A DNA stretch of 64,000 nt from contig OY987265.1 of NCBI GenBank assembly GCA_963920665.1, positions 19,783,001-19,847,000 on the forward strand, read 5' to 3'. Made by a program: the position numbers and the translations under genes. This document shows, one piece after another, positions 1 through 11,100 of this stretch. The DNA comes from Straminergon stramineum. Lineage: Eukaryota; Streptophyta; Bryopsida; Hypnales; Calliergonaceae. Every line of letters starts with the position of its first letter. Within the stretch, counting starts at the first letter, position 1. The notes under the pieces were generated by a model. The model saw nothing but the letters and a program-made list of their open reading frames with translations. It did not search any database and had not been told where the DNA came from.

Positions 1-2916
1 CCCGAAAAGTCCACGGCTCCACTCCTCCAAAAGTGGATGCGCCTTGGTCAACCTTGACTGTAACTTTCAATATAATCATTTTGGTTTTTTTTATTTAAAC
101 TAAGAAAAATGAAGCTTGACAAAATCTCTTTCTACTGCATCTTGAAATTTGAAAAAATTCAGAAATTGAAAGACTTATGGCAATTGCAAGCTCGATGTGT
201 TAGAATCCAAATAATACTAGGTATTATGCTTTTCATTCATATTTCATTTTATTTAAATGAATTTTAAATTAAAATGATTAAATTAAAATTTTCATTCTAA
301 CCTTCATTTATGGTAAAAATTCCAGATTATTCTAATACATAACCCATACCTTCAGTTAGGTTGTTTGTTTTATTTTGTTTGTTACATTGAGATCTCTTGG
401 ACCTTGTGTCTTCCAATTTGTGTTCTTAGTACCATTGGAAAGCCCTCAGTGAGGACTGAGGAGGGGTGCACAAACTTTGTTGTGTCATTTGGACCTACAT
501 TGTGAAAGATATTGATTTTGAAGTTTTTATTAATTTAAAAATTAGAAAATTACTTTTACTTTTATTTTGGTTGTAAGAACAATACAAGGCACACTAGTCG
601 AGACACTAGTATAATTGATATAATTTTATTCATATCTTTAATTTTTTAAATCACAATAAAAAAAAATTTCACAAAAATTTGTGATAAAAACAACATAATT
701 AAAATAGCAATTGAGAAATTCCCACACTAATCTCCATTGCTACTTGTACCCCTTGATAAAATTTGAAATCATTTGGATTATTTTTTCTAATTTCATTTAC
801 TTATTTCAATTTTTGAAACAAAAATGACAACAATTACAATTTTTCACAAAACAAATTGAAGTTTCTCACAATAATATACAATTCATAGTTTCAAGTAATA
901 AAAATGTAGGGTTGACATTTGAATATAATTTAATAGGCCACATGAAGCTCAAACATGATGTTTGATTAGTTGGCTATGGATCTTGTCCGTAAGGGGTTAA
1001 TGAAGCACATAGAAGGAACACTAACAATAAGAAAGCACAAAATTGTACAACGAGGCAATGGTCCTTCCCATACTGGAAAAGTATTATGCTTTGCTAATAT
1101 AGTTAGAAGGGACTTAAGAATTATTTAAAGGATTGATTTGTTGTAGAGCCATATAAGACAATTTGTTCACTATAGGGATCCCTTTTTCAAGGATGCAAAA
1201 GAGACCATTGCCTCATTGGGAAACAATGCTATGAAGAATGGAGATTAGAAATGGTGGTGATAGATGGTACAAAAGTGAAAATGTGGGCAAAAGGTGGGTG
1301 CATCATGTCTAAAGTAGCTAATAGATAAAAAAAAAAAAAAAAAACATTAGGTGAAAACACCCAAAAATATCAAAATAATAAATTGAAAAGAGTTAAAGGC
1401 ATCTTTTTCAAAGAAATCAAAAAACATTTGGGGAGTATTAGCAATTAGAAATCATGAATTTAAAAAAATGTATATAATCCTTGGATAAGACATGTAATTA
1501 CTATGAATTTTCAAAGTCGAAGCTCATTAGGCCTTTGAAACTATCACTTAGTTTGGTCATAAAATCAAAATCCGAAGAATCTACAATCAATCAATTGCAA
1601 TTAACCTCTAAGTAAGTGCCCAAGCCTTTCTAAATGTATTTTTTTTATGACAAAAAAACATGGGCTTATAATTATCTCTATGGAAGCAAATTCAAGTTTA
1701 TTTTCAAAATCTAACCATATAGATGTTTAAAGAGTTTGCTTATTAGTGTATTTACCAGTTTTGAGTGTAAAATTGCACAGGAGTAGTGAGATTATAACAA
1801 AAGGAATGTATGTATCTTATTTTTAGTATTTATAGGGTTTATGCATGAAGTTGACATGTCACATTAGTTTCAAAAATGGATTTTATGCGAGGATTAGTGC
1901 AGAGAAATGTTTTTCTTTCACAAATCAATGTTCTTCAAATTCTTAGTTCTTAATTTATTTTTCTCCTACCACATTCAGTTTGAAAGAAAAACTGGTCAGC
2001 AATGTTGATTACATGGAGTGTTTTCGTGTTCAAGGGTTTGACCTTTTATAATGTCGAGTCCAGTTCTATTCTTTGAAGTAGTTTTTAATCCAAACATGTA
2101 GATTGTACAAAAAGAAGCACCCTAAATTCCACATCCTCAAATTTTCATTGAATTTTGAAATGGAAATGGAGACCCCCACGGGCACGCAAAAGCAGAAAGT
2201 CTGTGTAACTTTCTGCTTTGAAATCTAAATTGACTGGTACAATACTGTACTGTACAGAAGTGATACCATACTGCTAAAAAGTGAGTTACAAACCTTTTTT
2301 ATTTTGTTTTTGTTTTTTTGTTTTTTGTTTTTCTTTTTTGTTTTGTTTTGTTTGGGTTGACACCAATGAAACCGTGAGTTAGAAACTTTCTATTCCCAGA
2401 ATAAGTTACATGTACTGAATCAGGAGAATATAAATATAAATATAAGAACCGTGAAGATGCCACGTCTGCATCCCTTTGATTTTGCATTCAGTAGTACAGC
2501 CACTGATTGCTTGATTTCTGGCTCTACAAGTATGTCTAAGTTGCAACCAATTTGTCTAAGGGGAAATGATGCACAAATGCTCAGTCTGGATGCCAGAAAC
2601 ATCCAGACCTATCATTTCGGCAGTTTAAATTTAAGGTGGGTAATCCCCAAACCGACACTTTTGCTAGTGTGCCTACTTACTATTTTAAGACTTTAGACTA
2701 GTCAATTTTCATATTTTCTTCATTGGCAAGTGAAAGGAGGTTCCAACGCACCAAAGAACGTTACATTTGGATATAGTTTGCAAAAGTTATGAAGAATCAA
2801 AGTGTTTTTTTTTGGAGTAGAGTAGATGTTCTAAAATTGTTTCTTTCACATATTACAGATTTTTTTGGAGCAATGATGGCAGTTTTAGGCAAAGTGTGGT
2901 TTTGGGTGTATCCATG
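1..2916. other. AT-rich intergenic DNA, no gene seen
   Basis: No credible coding region. Open frames here are short and low-complexity. Isolated ends of the TTAA element superfamily are visible: a right-type end (AAGGGGTTAA) finishing near 1000 and a left-type end (TTAACCTCTAAG, then GTGCCCAAGCC) at 1601. Neither has a convincing partner. A T- and TTTTG-rich tract lies at about 2297-2352. Confidence 0.6.
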
Positions 2917-3391
2917 TTTAGGGCCTCTTCACACTATGGCCGTCCAAGTCGAGAGGCCGTGGGATTGAGTGGCCAAACTTTGGTGAGAGTCCAAAGAAAT
3001 GAGCAATAAATAGGCCAAAAAAACTAGGAATGGGAGCCTTTGGCCGGCCATAGTGTGAAGCCTCCAAAGGCCAAAGTCCAAAGTCCAAGCCCAAAGTCCA
3101 AACCTATTCCATTTTTTTGACTTCTAATCCATCCAATTTCTGAAATTTTCAATAAATTGTCACCCATGTGACAAGTTTTTCAAGCAAAAGGTTAAAAAAC
3201 ATGAGAAAGGAGTCAAAAATGGCCTTGGAAAAATAATTACAGTACATGCTCTCATCATTAAACAAGGAATATGAAGGATATAAATGGAATAAAAAGGTGG
3301 CATTAAACATTGAAGGGAAGTAGGTTCATAGAATGCAAAGACTCCCCCATTGTAATGGTGGAGACTAGGGTTCAAACCCCAATGGGTACAC

Positions 3392-3423
3392 AAATAAACC
3401 AATAAACCAATAAACCAATAAAC
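3392..3423 (+). repeat. Octamer repeat next to a tRNA-like B box
   Basis: Four tandem copies of an AATAAACC-type octamer directly follow GGGTTCAAACCCC at 3368-3380, which resembles a pol III B box or tRNA T-arm. This layout fits the 3' part of a tRNA-derived SINE with a simple-repeat tail. No A box is recognisable upstream, so this is tentative. Confidence 0.3.
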
Positions 3424-3459
3424 AAGGGCATCCTACTAGATTTTGAAAAAAACTTGACG

Positions 3460-3518
3460 GACTCTCGATTAGAGTTTGGGTCAGCCAGAAATGGAGACCC
3501 AAACTCTAATCAAGAGTC
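3460..3518. repeat. 23-bp perfect-type hairpin inside the TIR element
   Basis: The arm at 3460-3482 (GACTCTCGATTAGAGTTTGG...) pairs with 3496-3518 with one mismatch, leaving a 13-nt loop. It lies inside the 2917-3669 element and would fold stably as RNA or single-stranded DNA. Confidence 0.8.
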
Positions 3519-3894
3519 TGTCGCCATGTAGGCAGACAAGTGGGCAATGGACTTTGGATTGTGCCTCCTTGTGTGAAGGCTCGAGAGGCCGAACTCTTGG
3601 GTTTTTGCAATCTCATTGGCTGAAATCAACGGACTCTCAACCTTGTGCCGTAGTGTGAAGTGGCCCTTAGCCTAGAAGGTCGCTGCTTACACTAAGTATA
3701 TGATGGATGACAAAAAATCCTTCTACATACTACGACAATAGTGCAAATTAATGATCATAGTTGGAATTTTGTGTGAAAAGGGAAGGTCTTGCATAGTAGT
3801 TTGACCTCCAACCAATGCTCTTCAATATGTTTTTTAAGCAAATGATTTACATGATATTGATTTCCATGGTAACCAACATGTCCTTATGGGGTTT

Positions 3895-4190
3895 AGCTAA
3901 GGTAGGATATCCATGAAGTGCCCATTTAAAAGCTAAAATTGAATTTGGGAAAGTCAAAATTTGTGAAATCTTTTTCAGTAAATTTTCCTTGAAAGACAAA
4001 TGAAAATTGCATCCAAAACCCAAGTTGTTTCATATTGTTTTGGAGCTTTGTGGAATTATTTATGAATTTTTGAAGTTGAAATGGCATAGGGCTCTAAAAT
4101 TATCCACTTCCTAAAATGCACACTATTTCTATAGCGTTGGTACAATGAAAAAGCAACATGTACAAGTAGTGTACATTTAAGGAGGTGGGC
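3895..4190 (-). mobile_element. Degraded copy of the TAAGGTAGGAGG element
   Basis: Starts GCTAAGGTAGGATATCCATG and then follows, in inverted orientation, the whole interior of the better-preserved element at 58851-59138. Shared blocks include AAGTGCCCAT, the stretch around GGGCTCTAAAAT, and GTACATTTAAGGAGGTGGGC. It carries an interruption near 4110-4160, and the far end is lost. Confidence 0.6.
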
Positions 4191-4861
4191 AATTTTCCAA
4201 CTTGAGAATGAAAACAGTGAGACTTTGAGAGAGTTTCTTTACGAAGCTCATGGTATTTATAAACCTGATAACTTCTACCTGTATAGTAAGTTTTCTCCAT
4301 TGGCTGCTGCTTTTTGTCTGAATGCCAACAACAGTGACATAATTGATGCAAAATCTTCTTGAGTCTTGTCAGGTACTGTAAGCTTACCGGACCCCTACTG
4401 TGCCATTCAAAATTTTGCATAAAATAGAATACAATTTGCATTTTTGTCTTGCATGATAATAGATATTCTGAATTCTTACACAATCACAATCAAATCCCAT
4501 ACCAAATTTCAGTTTCATAAAATCAAAATTCCATTTTGGATGAATTGTTTCATTTTGTATTCATGGTTCACATGATAATTGGTTTAAAAACATTGGTGAT
4601 GGATTTTTAAAAATTTGATTGCTGATAGATATGTAGGAAACATCCATATGCATATCTTTCCTTTCAAAAAGAATCTTTGTGAAAGCTTCAAAATTCCTTC
4701 TACAAAGATTTCAATGTAGGGGAAATTTTGTAAAATAGATATCTCTCTATTGTAATTAGATTTTATATTTGCCCCATACAATGTAATTAATTTTGTGTTT
4801 TTGAGTACAAAGGTACAATTACTTTGTCAAAATCTAGTTAAGATATTGAGATATCTATTTT

Positions 4862-4960
4862 ACAACGTGTTTTTTTTTTGGTTTTTTTTTTTTTTTTTTT
4901 TTTGGTTTCTTGAAACACATGGATAATTTCCATTGATAGAGGAAACAATACAAAGAACCA
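4862..4960 (-). mobile_element. SINE-like 3' end, reverse orientation
   Basis: A long T tract is followed by TTGAAACACATGGATAATTT, then CCATTGATAGAGG. Read on the minus strand this is a short conserved 3' segment ending in a poly(A)-like tail. The same segment recurs at 59515-59605 and resembles the plus-strand copies at 47190, 58423, 59170 and 60355. Only the 3' portion is clear. Confidence 0.5.
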
Positions 4961-7190
4961 AGGGAGCAAGTCCTTGGTGGCAATTTTTTAGATTTTCAAA
5001 CAACCTAAAGACCAACCAAACTAGAAGAGCCAGAAGAATTATTTATTTATTTATTTTTACAAAGTTTAATCATATGACATCTCACATTGAACTATTCATA
5101 GATTGTACTTTTCTTACTTAATGGGTTAATTTTTTTCTAATGTGATAGATTTGTGTATGCATGTTTCCTACATATCTATGAGATCAAATTTTTAAAAATT
5201 CATCACCACTCTTTTTCAATCAAGTGTTATATAGAACTCTAAATGTAAATGAAAAAAATTCACCAAATTGGACCTTTGGATTTCTTAAACTAAAATTTGG
5301 TATGCTTGATTGGAATTGTGTAAGAATCGAATATTAATCATACTCGACAAAAAATTCCAATTGTAGGGTGATTGCAAGAAACACTTGTACTATTTGTTGC
5401 GTTCCTGATTTTCAACCTTTTAATACTTTTTGTACTACAAGTCACCTTCAATACTATTAGAGGCATAGAACATGAAATCTGGATGGTTTGATTAGATTTC
5501 ACATTTGCAATTCCAATAACACGTGATGCTCATCATTGGATGGCAAGAATGGATGGCAATGCTTAATTTGCCATAAAAATAGTTTATATTGGTAGATTAG
5601 AAGCACTATAGGCCCCTACCAATACTATTGAGTCTTTCTATGTACCCTGAAATACTATTTTGAGCCAAAAGCTTCAATTTATGCTAGAAAATCAGACTTC
5701 CACATTTTTATTTTTTAAAATTAGAAAATGATCTAGAAAAATATTTTTTAAAAGTGGCCATTGTTGCCAATTAAGAGAAAAGAAGGAAGATCAAAGCTAG
5801 AACTAAAAAAACATTTTTCATTCAACATAAATTCAACTTGAATATAGCACAATTTAGGCCAATGCAAAACACAATTGGAATATTTTTTTGGAAATCCCTC
5901 TCCTGAGAAGGTGTAATTCTATTAGAAGAACTAGCCTACTAAATTTGACAATGTAACTCTTCAAAAAAGGTACTTGATAGTACTAAAAAACACCCAAATC
6001 TTATATGTGACATATTCTTGAAATTCAATCTCACCAATGAAATTAATTTAGGAAAAATTGAAATAATCCAAGTACATTTTCTATACCTATAGGAAGCTTA
6101 TTTCTAAATTTCAAATTCATTCAATCATTTTTGCAATACTTATGGTGCAAAACAACTTCAACATTGAACATGTGATGAAAAATAGGAAAGGTGTTTCTTG
6201 CAATCACCTTATATTCTACATTATGCAAAATTCTTTGAATGGCGCAATTGTAGAATTCACATTTTTGTAGAATGGCCACTAAGTGTTTGTTACATTGTTG
6301 CCTAGTATAGAGTCTATACAATAAGCTACTATAAATTTACCCATGTCATTATGCTTTTAGTGAGTGGAAGATGCGTGACATGAGAGTCTTCTTGAACAAA
6401 CTTTCCAAAGGGTAGATATTGTTAGATCACTAAGATATCCAAGACACACTTCCCCCTCGAGAACAGACCTGATTCTATACCTTAGCCTCAAAACCGAACT
6501 TTAAAGGATTTCCAATCTTTTCCTTGCAATAATGTTTAGCTTTGAATTTCAAATCCATAGAACAAATTCATTTTTGTGATCTACTCCTTGAGTAGATTTC
6601 TTGGAACTATTCATTTCTTCAAATGCAACAAGTATTAAGCAAATTATGGTCTTCCAAAGGTCTGAGTCTTTTAGGAGATGTAGTTCTCAATTGAAGGACT
6701 CTAACTACCCCCTTTGTTTGCCCATCACTTCTATCTTATAACTAATATCTTTTTTAGATTTAGAATTTTAGAATCCTTGTTTCCTTAGATTTCAATGATG
6801 TATGATATGCCCTATTTTGACCAAGGATTCCTTGTAGAACTCCCACTCCCACATCCCTCAACTTGATTTCGTAACTAGGACATTGTCAAATTTGATGACT
6901 TCATTGTTTACTATAGAAACAAAGATTGCACCTATTGATTCAATAATCGGAGCAATTTTGGTGACTACCTTGGAAGCATAGGGGTCCATGTCCTTTGAAG
7001 GTTAAAATTGATATGCTGTGTCCATGTATTAAAATAAATAAAAAATTGATATGCCACTTTTTCTTCACCCTTGGTTTGAATGTACCCTAAGAGGGATATA
7101 AGGAGGTCCATCACAATGGAGGATTGAAATTGGGGGGAAATACACTCTTATTAATTTGTTTGCATAATAGAGTGGGATGAAAGTAAACAA
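4961..7190. other. AT-rich intergenic DNA, no gene seen
   Basis: No coding signal on either strand and no paired inverted ends that I could identify. Confidence 0.6.
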
Positions 7191-7224
7191 ATGACGTACC
7201 TTTTTCTGTCACTGCTGATGGTTG

Positions 7225-7310
7225 CTTTCAGCCCACCCTACCCCACCCCACCTCTTGTTTCTTCCTCCCTTGCTTCCTTCCTTCTTTCTCCCTCGCTCCC
7301 TCTTTCCAAG
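7225..7310 (+). promoter_or_regulatory. CT-rich promoter/leader tract of the RabGAP gene
   Basis: An almost pure pyrimidine stretch (CCCACCCTACCCCACCCCAC, then TTCCTCCC and CTTTCTCCCTCGCTCCC) lies about 0.8 kb before the RabGAP start codon. It marks the switch from AT-rich DNA to the gene island. Plant core promoters and leaders often hold such Y-patch sequence. No transcription start can be fixed from sequence alone. Confidence 0.4.
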
Positions 7311-7449
7311 CCTTTTTGCTACAGTGGCGATGAGAAGGTGTTTCCCGTGCCACACTTGCATCCGATCATTTCCGACGCTGCTGCAACATCTGTCCGTGGG
7401 TTTCAGGAATAAATTAGGGTTGCGTGTGCTCTTGGCATTTCCAATTTTG

Positions 7450-7451
<2 letters not shown>

Positions 7452-7530
<79 letters not shown>

Positions 7531-7539
7531 GAGAGAGAG
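7452..7539. repeat. (GA)n microsatellite in the RabGAP leader region
   Basis: About 40 GA dinucleotides with one GTGA interruption near the 3' end. It sits 575 bp upstream of the ATG. GA tracts in plant 5' regions are typical targets of BBR/BPC GAGA-binding proteins, so a regulatory role is possible. Long open frames over it (RERERE or SLSLSL) are artefacts. Confidence 0.95.
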
Positions 7540-8113
7540 TTTTGGTGCTGTGATGACCTCTTATTACTTCTTTAATGATGAATGATTGTGTTGGTGTCTC
7601 AACAACCGAGTGTTGGTGAAGCAGCTCAATAGAAAGCTCTTTCATGTTGAATGTTAAGAGAACGAAAACCAATTTTTTTTGGCTAGGTGTGGCTATTTGA
7701 GTGTGCGGATCCACACCAATTGCCAGGATGGACTCCATGTCTGAGAGTTTCCTCAATTTGTTGCAGGATGGAGAAGGCTTCTTCTGTAGTCTAAAATGCC
7801 ATTTCGTAGAGTAGGAGAATACCCAAGCGCTATGTAAAGAATTGATTGTAAATAAGGGTTGTAGATTTTCAATAGCAAGCTTGTTCTGTGGACACCAGAA
7901 TCGAAGTGGAAGGATATAAATCGAATTGTGACATTGCATAAGAATCTGGTGAAAGAAGAATGTCGTTGTTGTTAGCTTGAAAGGCTTGCGAGCTTTATAT
8001 CCGATGACCCAAATTTGGACTGATGTTTTCGAAGAGGAAGAAGAAGAAGCAGAGGAGTTTTTTTTGCTGAAGAAGAAGAAGAAGTTGAGGAGGAGTTTTT
8101 GTGGTGATGTGGT

Positions 8114-11100
8114 ATGAAAACATTTGGAGCTTGTGAAATGTCGGTGGACTGGGACGACACCGGGGGTGGGTTCAGCTGTGGCGGGGCGGTGACTGCCAGC
8201 AAAAAGCTGAAGAAGGTTGATGGAAGAAGTGCGGAGAAGAAACAGCAGCAGCAGCAACAACAACAACAACAAGGGGACGTGCAGCTTCCTCCTCGCGTCC
8301 CCAAGTCCTTGCTATTTATTCCTCCCAGTCGACGTCCTAAGGTGGGTCTCTTTGCTTTCATTCTCTTGTAAGAATTTGACTTACTAAATTTATATTAAAA
8401 AAATACTCATATATTTCTAACACTCTGTTTCTGCAGTTGAAATGAAACATGTTCTTGTTGGTTCACTTGCTTGGGGTTTGCTTGCATCCGAGTTGTGAGA
8501 TTGGATTCCCTACTTAGCAAGTAGTTGCGTCTGAGTTTACACTTTTTGGGACGAGTGCTGCTCAGGGTCACTACCCATTGAGATGGAGATCTCTGGTACA
8601 ATCTCTCGGTAGAGCATGTACTCTGAGCTGCACTTTCATTCTCTTCAAAGAATTTAGTTGGCCGCCGTTTCTAAATTTATCATTGATAAATGTCTACATT
8701 TGTAGCACTCTGTTACTGCAGTTGAGATGAAACAAGTTATTGTTGATTCAATTCCTGGGGATTTGCTTGCATCCGAGTTCGATGCTTGTTTATCAAGCTG
8801 TTGCTTCTGACTTCACACATTTTGGGACGAGTGCTGCTTAGGGTCACTGCCCCCTGAAATGTATATCACTGATATATTCTCTCCGTAGAGGATGTACTCT
8901 TTGAGCTGCAGTTCACCCCAGATTTTTCCTGGCTTATTTGGAACAGAAACGCGACACTAATGATTGGAACTCAACTGTGTTGCAGTATTATTGTCACTTT
9001 GATGTTTACTGACAAGGCTATGAGATTTTGGGTGCAGAAATCTCAAAGGTTGAGACCAGAGAAGTGGAAGGCGGCATTTGACCTTGAAGGCAGGCCTGTT
9101 GGATTTCATAAACTCCTTAAGATTATCAGGAAAGGGGTGAGTCCTATGCATTGCTATTTCTGTACCGTAGATGGGATCCTCGGGTGGAGGCTGTCTGCTA
9201 AAAATGGTCTGGTGGACTTCAATGGCGAGGGTTGACTTTAATCCTTAAGTGAGCAAACTAATAATAGAAATTTCACTTTGCAAGCTAATAGTTGACTTTA
9301 CTTAACTTTCAATAAATTTTTCCATCTTGTAAGAATGTAGGGCGTAGTTTCTTCTTTCTTTTGATACATTTCATTACCTTGCTGAAGCTTCCTGAACGAT
9401 AAATTTCACCTCCTATAATGGACACTGTTTTGGCCATGCGGTCTGTTACGGGTTACGTTATCAATATCCTGCATATTTTTTGCATGTGATTCAAGTTGCT
9501 GAATCGAAAGAAGGATGTCAGAGCCTTCTCTGACATGTTAAATGGTAAATGCTATTGATTTGACATGCTGGTAACCTACATCAGGGTGTGGATCATTCCA
9601 TCAGAGCCGAAGTTTGGGAGTTTTTGCTGGGCTGCTATGAATTGGGGACCACTTTGGCTTACCGGGAGCTAGTTCGTCAGGCCCGCAGGTTCGAACACAC
9701 CTAACTGCAATGTGGAGTTTTCTATGTTAATCATGCACTGCATTGCAAGAGAGAGCGTTTCATTGCCTAGATCGGTTTAGTAATGTTCAGAAATAACGAG
9801 ATTGCTTAATAACATATGGAGAGATGCTGTGAGTTTTCAGAGAGCGTTACAATGAGCTTCTTGAGCAATGCCGAAAGATGCATTCTAGCGTTGGAACAGG
9901 ATCTCTGGCATACACAGTTGGTTCCAAGTTGATGGATGTTCGTGTCGCATTCAACGACAGTACAAGAAAAGAAGATGAGCCAGTTGTAGAGACATCCCCT
10001 GTCAAAGAGCAATCCGAAAGCAATGGGACAGCAGTGACTCCTCTTGAAGCTAGCAATGATGCTTTTGAAGAAAGTCTTAATGAAAGTGAAAATTTAAACT
10101 CAATTGTCCGAAAGTTGTCGAAATGGGAGAGAACTGCGGGAGATGTACAGGAGGGAACCTCAAGCTCTGATGAGCTCAGTCTTCAAGAGCCTCTACCAGG
10201 GGAGGTGGATTCTTTGGAAACCACCCAACTGCAGAAGCCGGGAGCAGGGCTCGTCAAGAAGCAGACTTCAATAGAAGACGATCAGAAATCAGCACAGAGC
10301 GTAGATGCCTTACAAAAGGATGCTACCATGGAGGTATCTTGCAATGTGGAAGATTCCACTCTGACGGATATGGATGTAGAAGGGCAGAAAGAAGAAGAGA
10401 GAAGCGTTCCAGCGAAAGAGGATTCGAATTTCATGAAATCAGTAGATCTTGACTCTATTCCGGGCCCTCGATTGTCTGGCGATGCGGAGAGGGTTACAGA
10501 CTGGTTATGGACGCTCCACAGAATTGGTAAGTAAATAGATAGAGCACGGTATATGCACATGCAGGTAAAGCATAGCTCAGTGTATTTATATTTCCTGGAA
10601 CTTCTATGCCCTGAAACATTTATATATCCTTAGACTCTGTAGCAATATAGTTTACAATATAAGTAGCTAGGTTTATTTTTGAATTCAATCTGTTGTCATT
10701 TCAAGAGTTTGAAGGTGAGGAATGAATATGAATACGAACCGTTTGACTTGTAGAATGGACCTGCAGCATTTCTGCTTCCAACCTGATGGGCTTATTGTGA
10801 TGTGGTTGCAGTCGTTGACGTGGTTCGAACAGACAAGCATCTAGAGTTTTACAACGAGGGAAAGAATTCGGCCCGGATGTCAGACATTTTGGCTGTCTAT
10901 GCCTGGGTTGATCCTGCCACTGGATACTGCCAAGGTACGATTCCAATCCATCAACTTGGAACCAACTGTTCATCGTCATAACCCCGAAGTGCCCTATTGG
11001 CCAAAAATGGAATCTTCCTATCTATCGAAGTCGAAATATATCATTTAGGAATCTTCAAGCATGTAAGAAATGTACGAATAGAAGAAATCATATCCTATAT

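Larger units (their letters stand above)
2917..3669. mobile_element. TIR element with nested hairpins
   Basis: The left end (2917-2940, core GGGCCTCTTCACACTATGGC) is the inverted match of the right end (3647-3669, GCCGTAGTGTGAAGTGGCCC), with a few mismatches. A third copy of the same end, inverted relative to the left one, sits at 3045-3066, so 2920-3066 is itself a short foldback. Heptamer AAAGTCC repeats lie at about 3070-3103. I found no matching target duplication, so the superfamily is unassigned; the TAGGG-like tip would suit a hAT-type MITE but this is weak. No transposase frame is present. Confidence 0.6.

Noticed and set aside
3345..3424. A tRNA gene
   Set aside because: Only a T-arm-like B box is present; acceptor, D and anticodon arms cannot be drawn.
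7403..8361. Minus-strand frames rich in Leu, Ser and Cys opposite the RabGAP leader
   Set aside because: They are antisense translations of the (GA)n and CAG/AAG repeats; the plus strand holds the exon with consistent splice phases.
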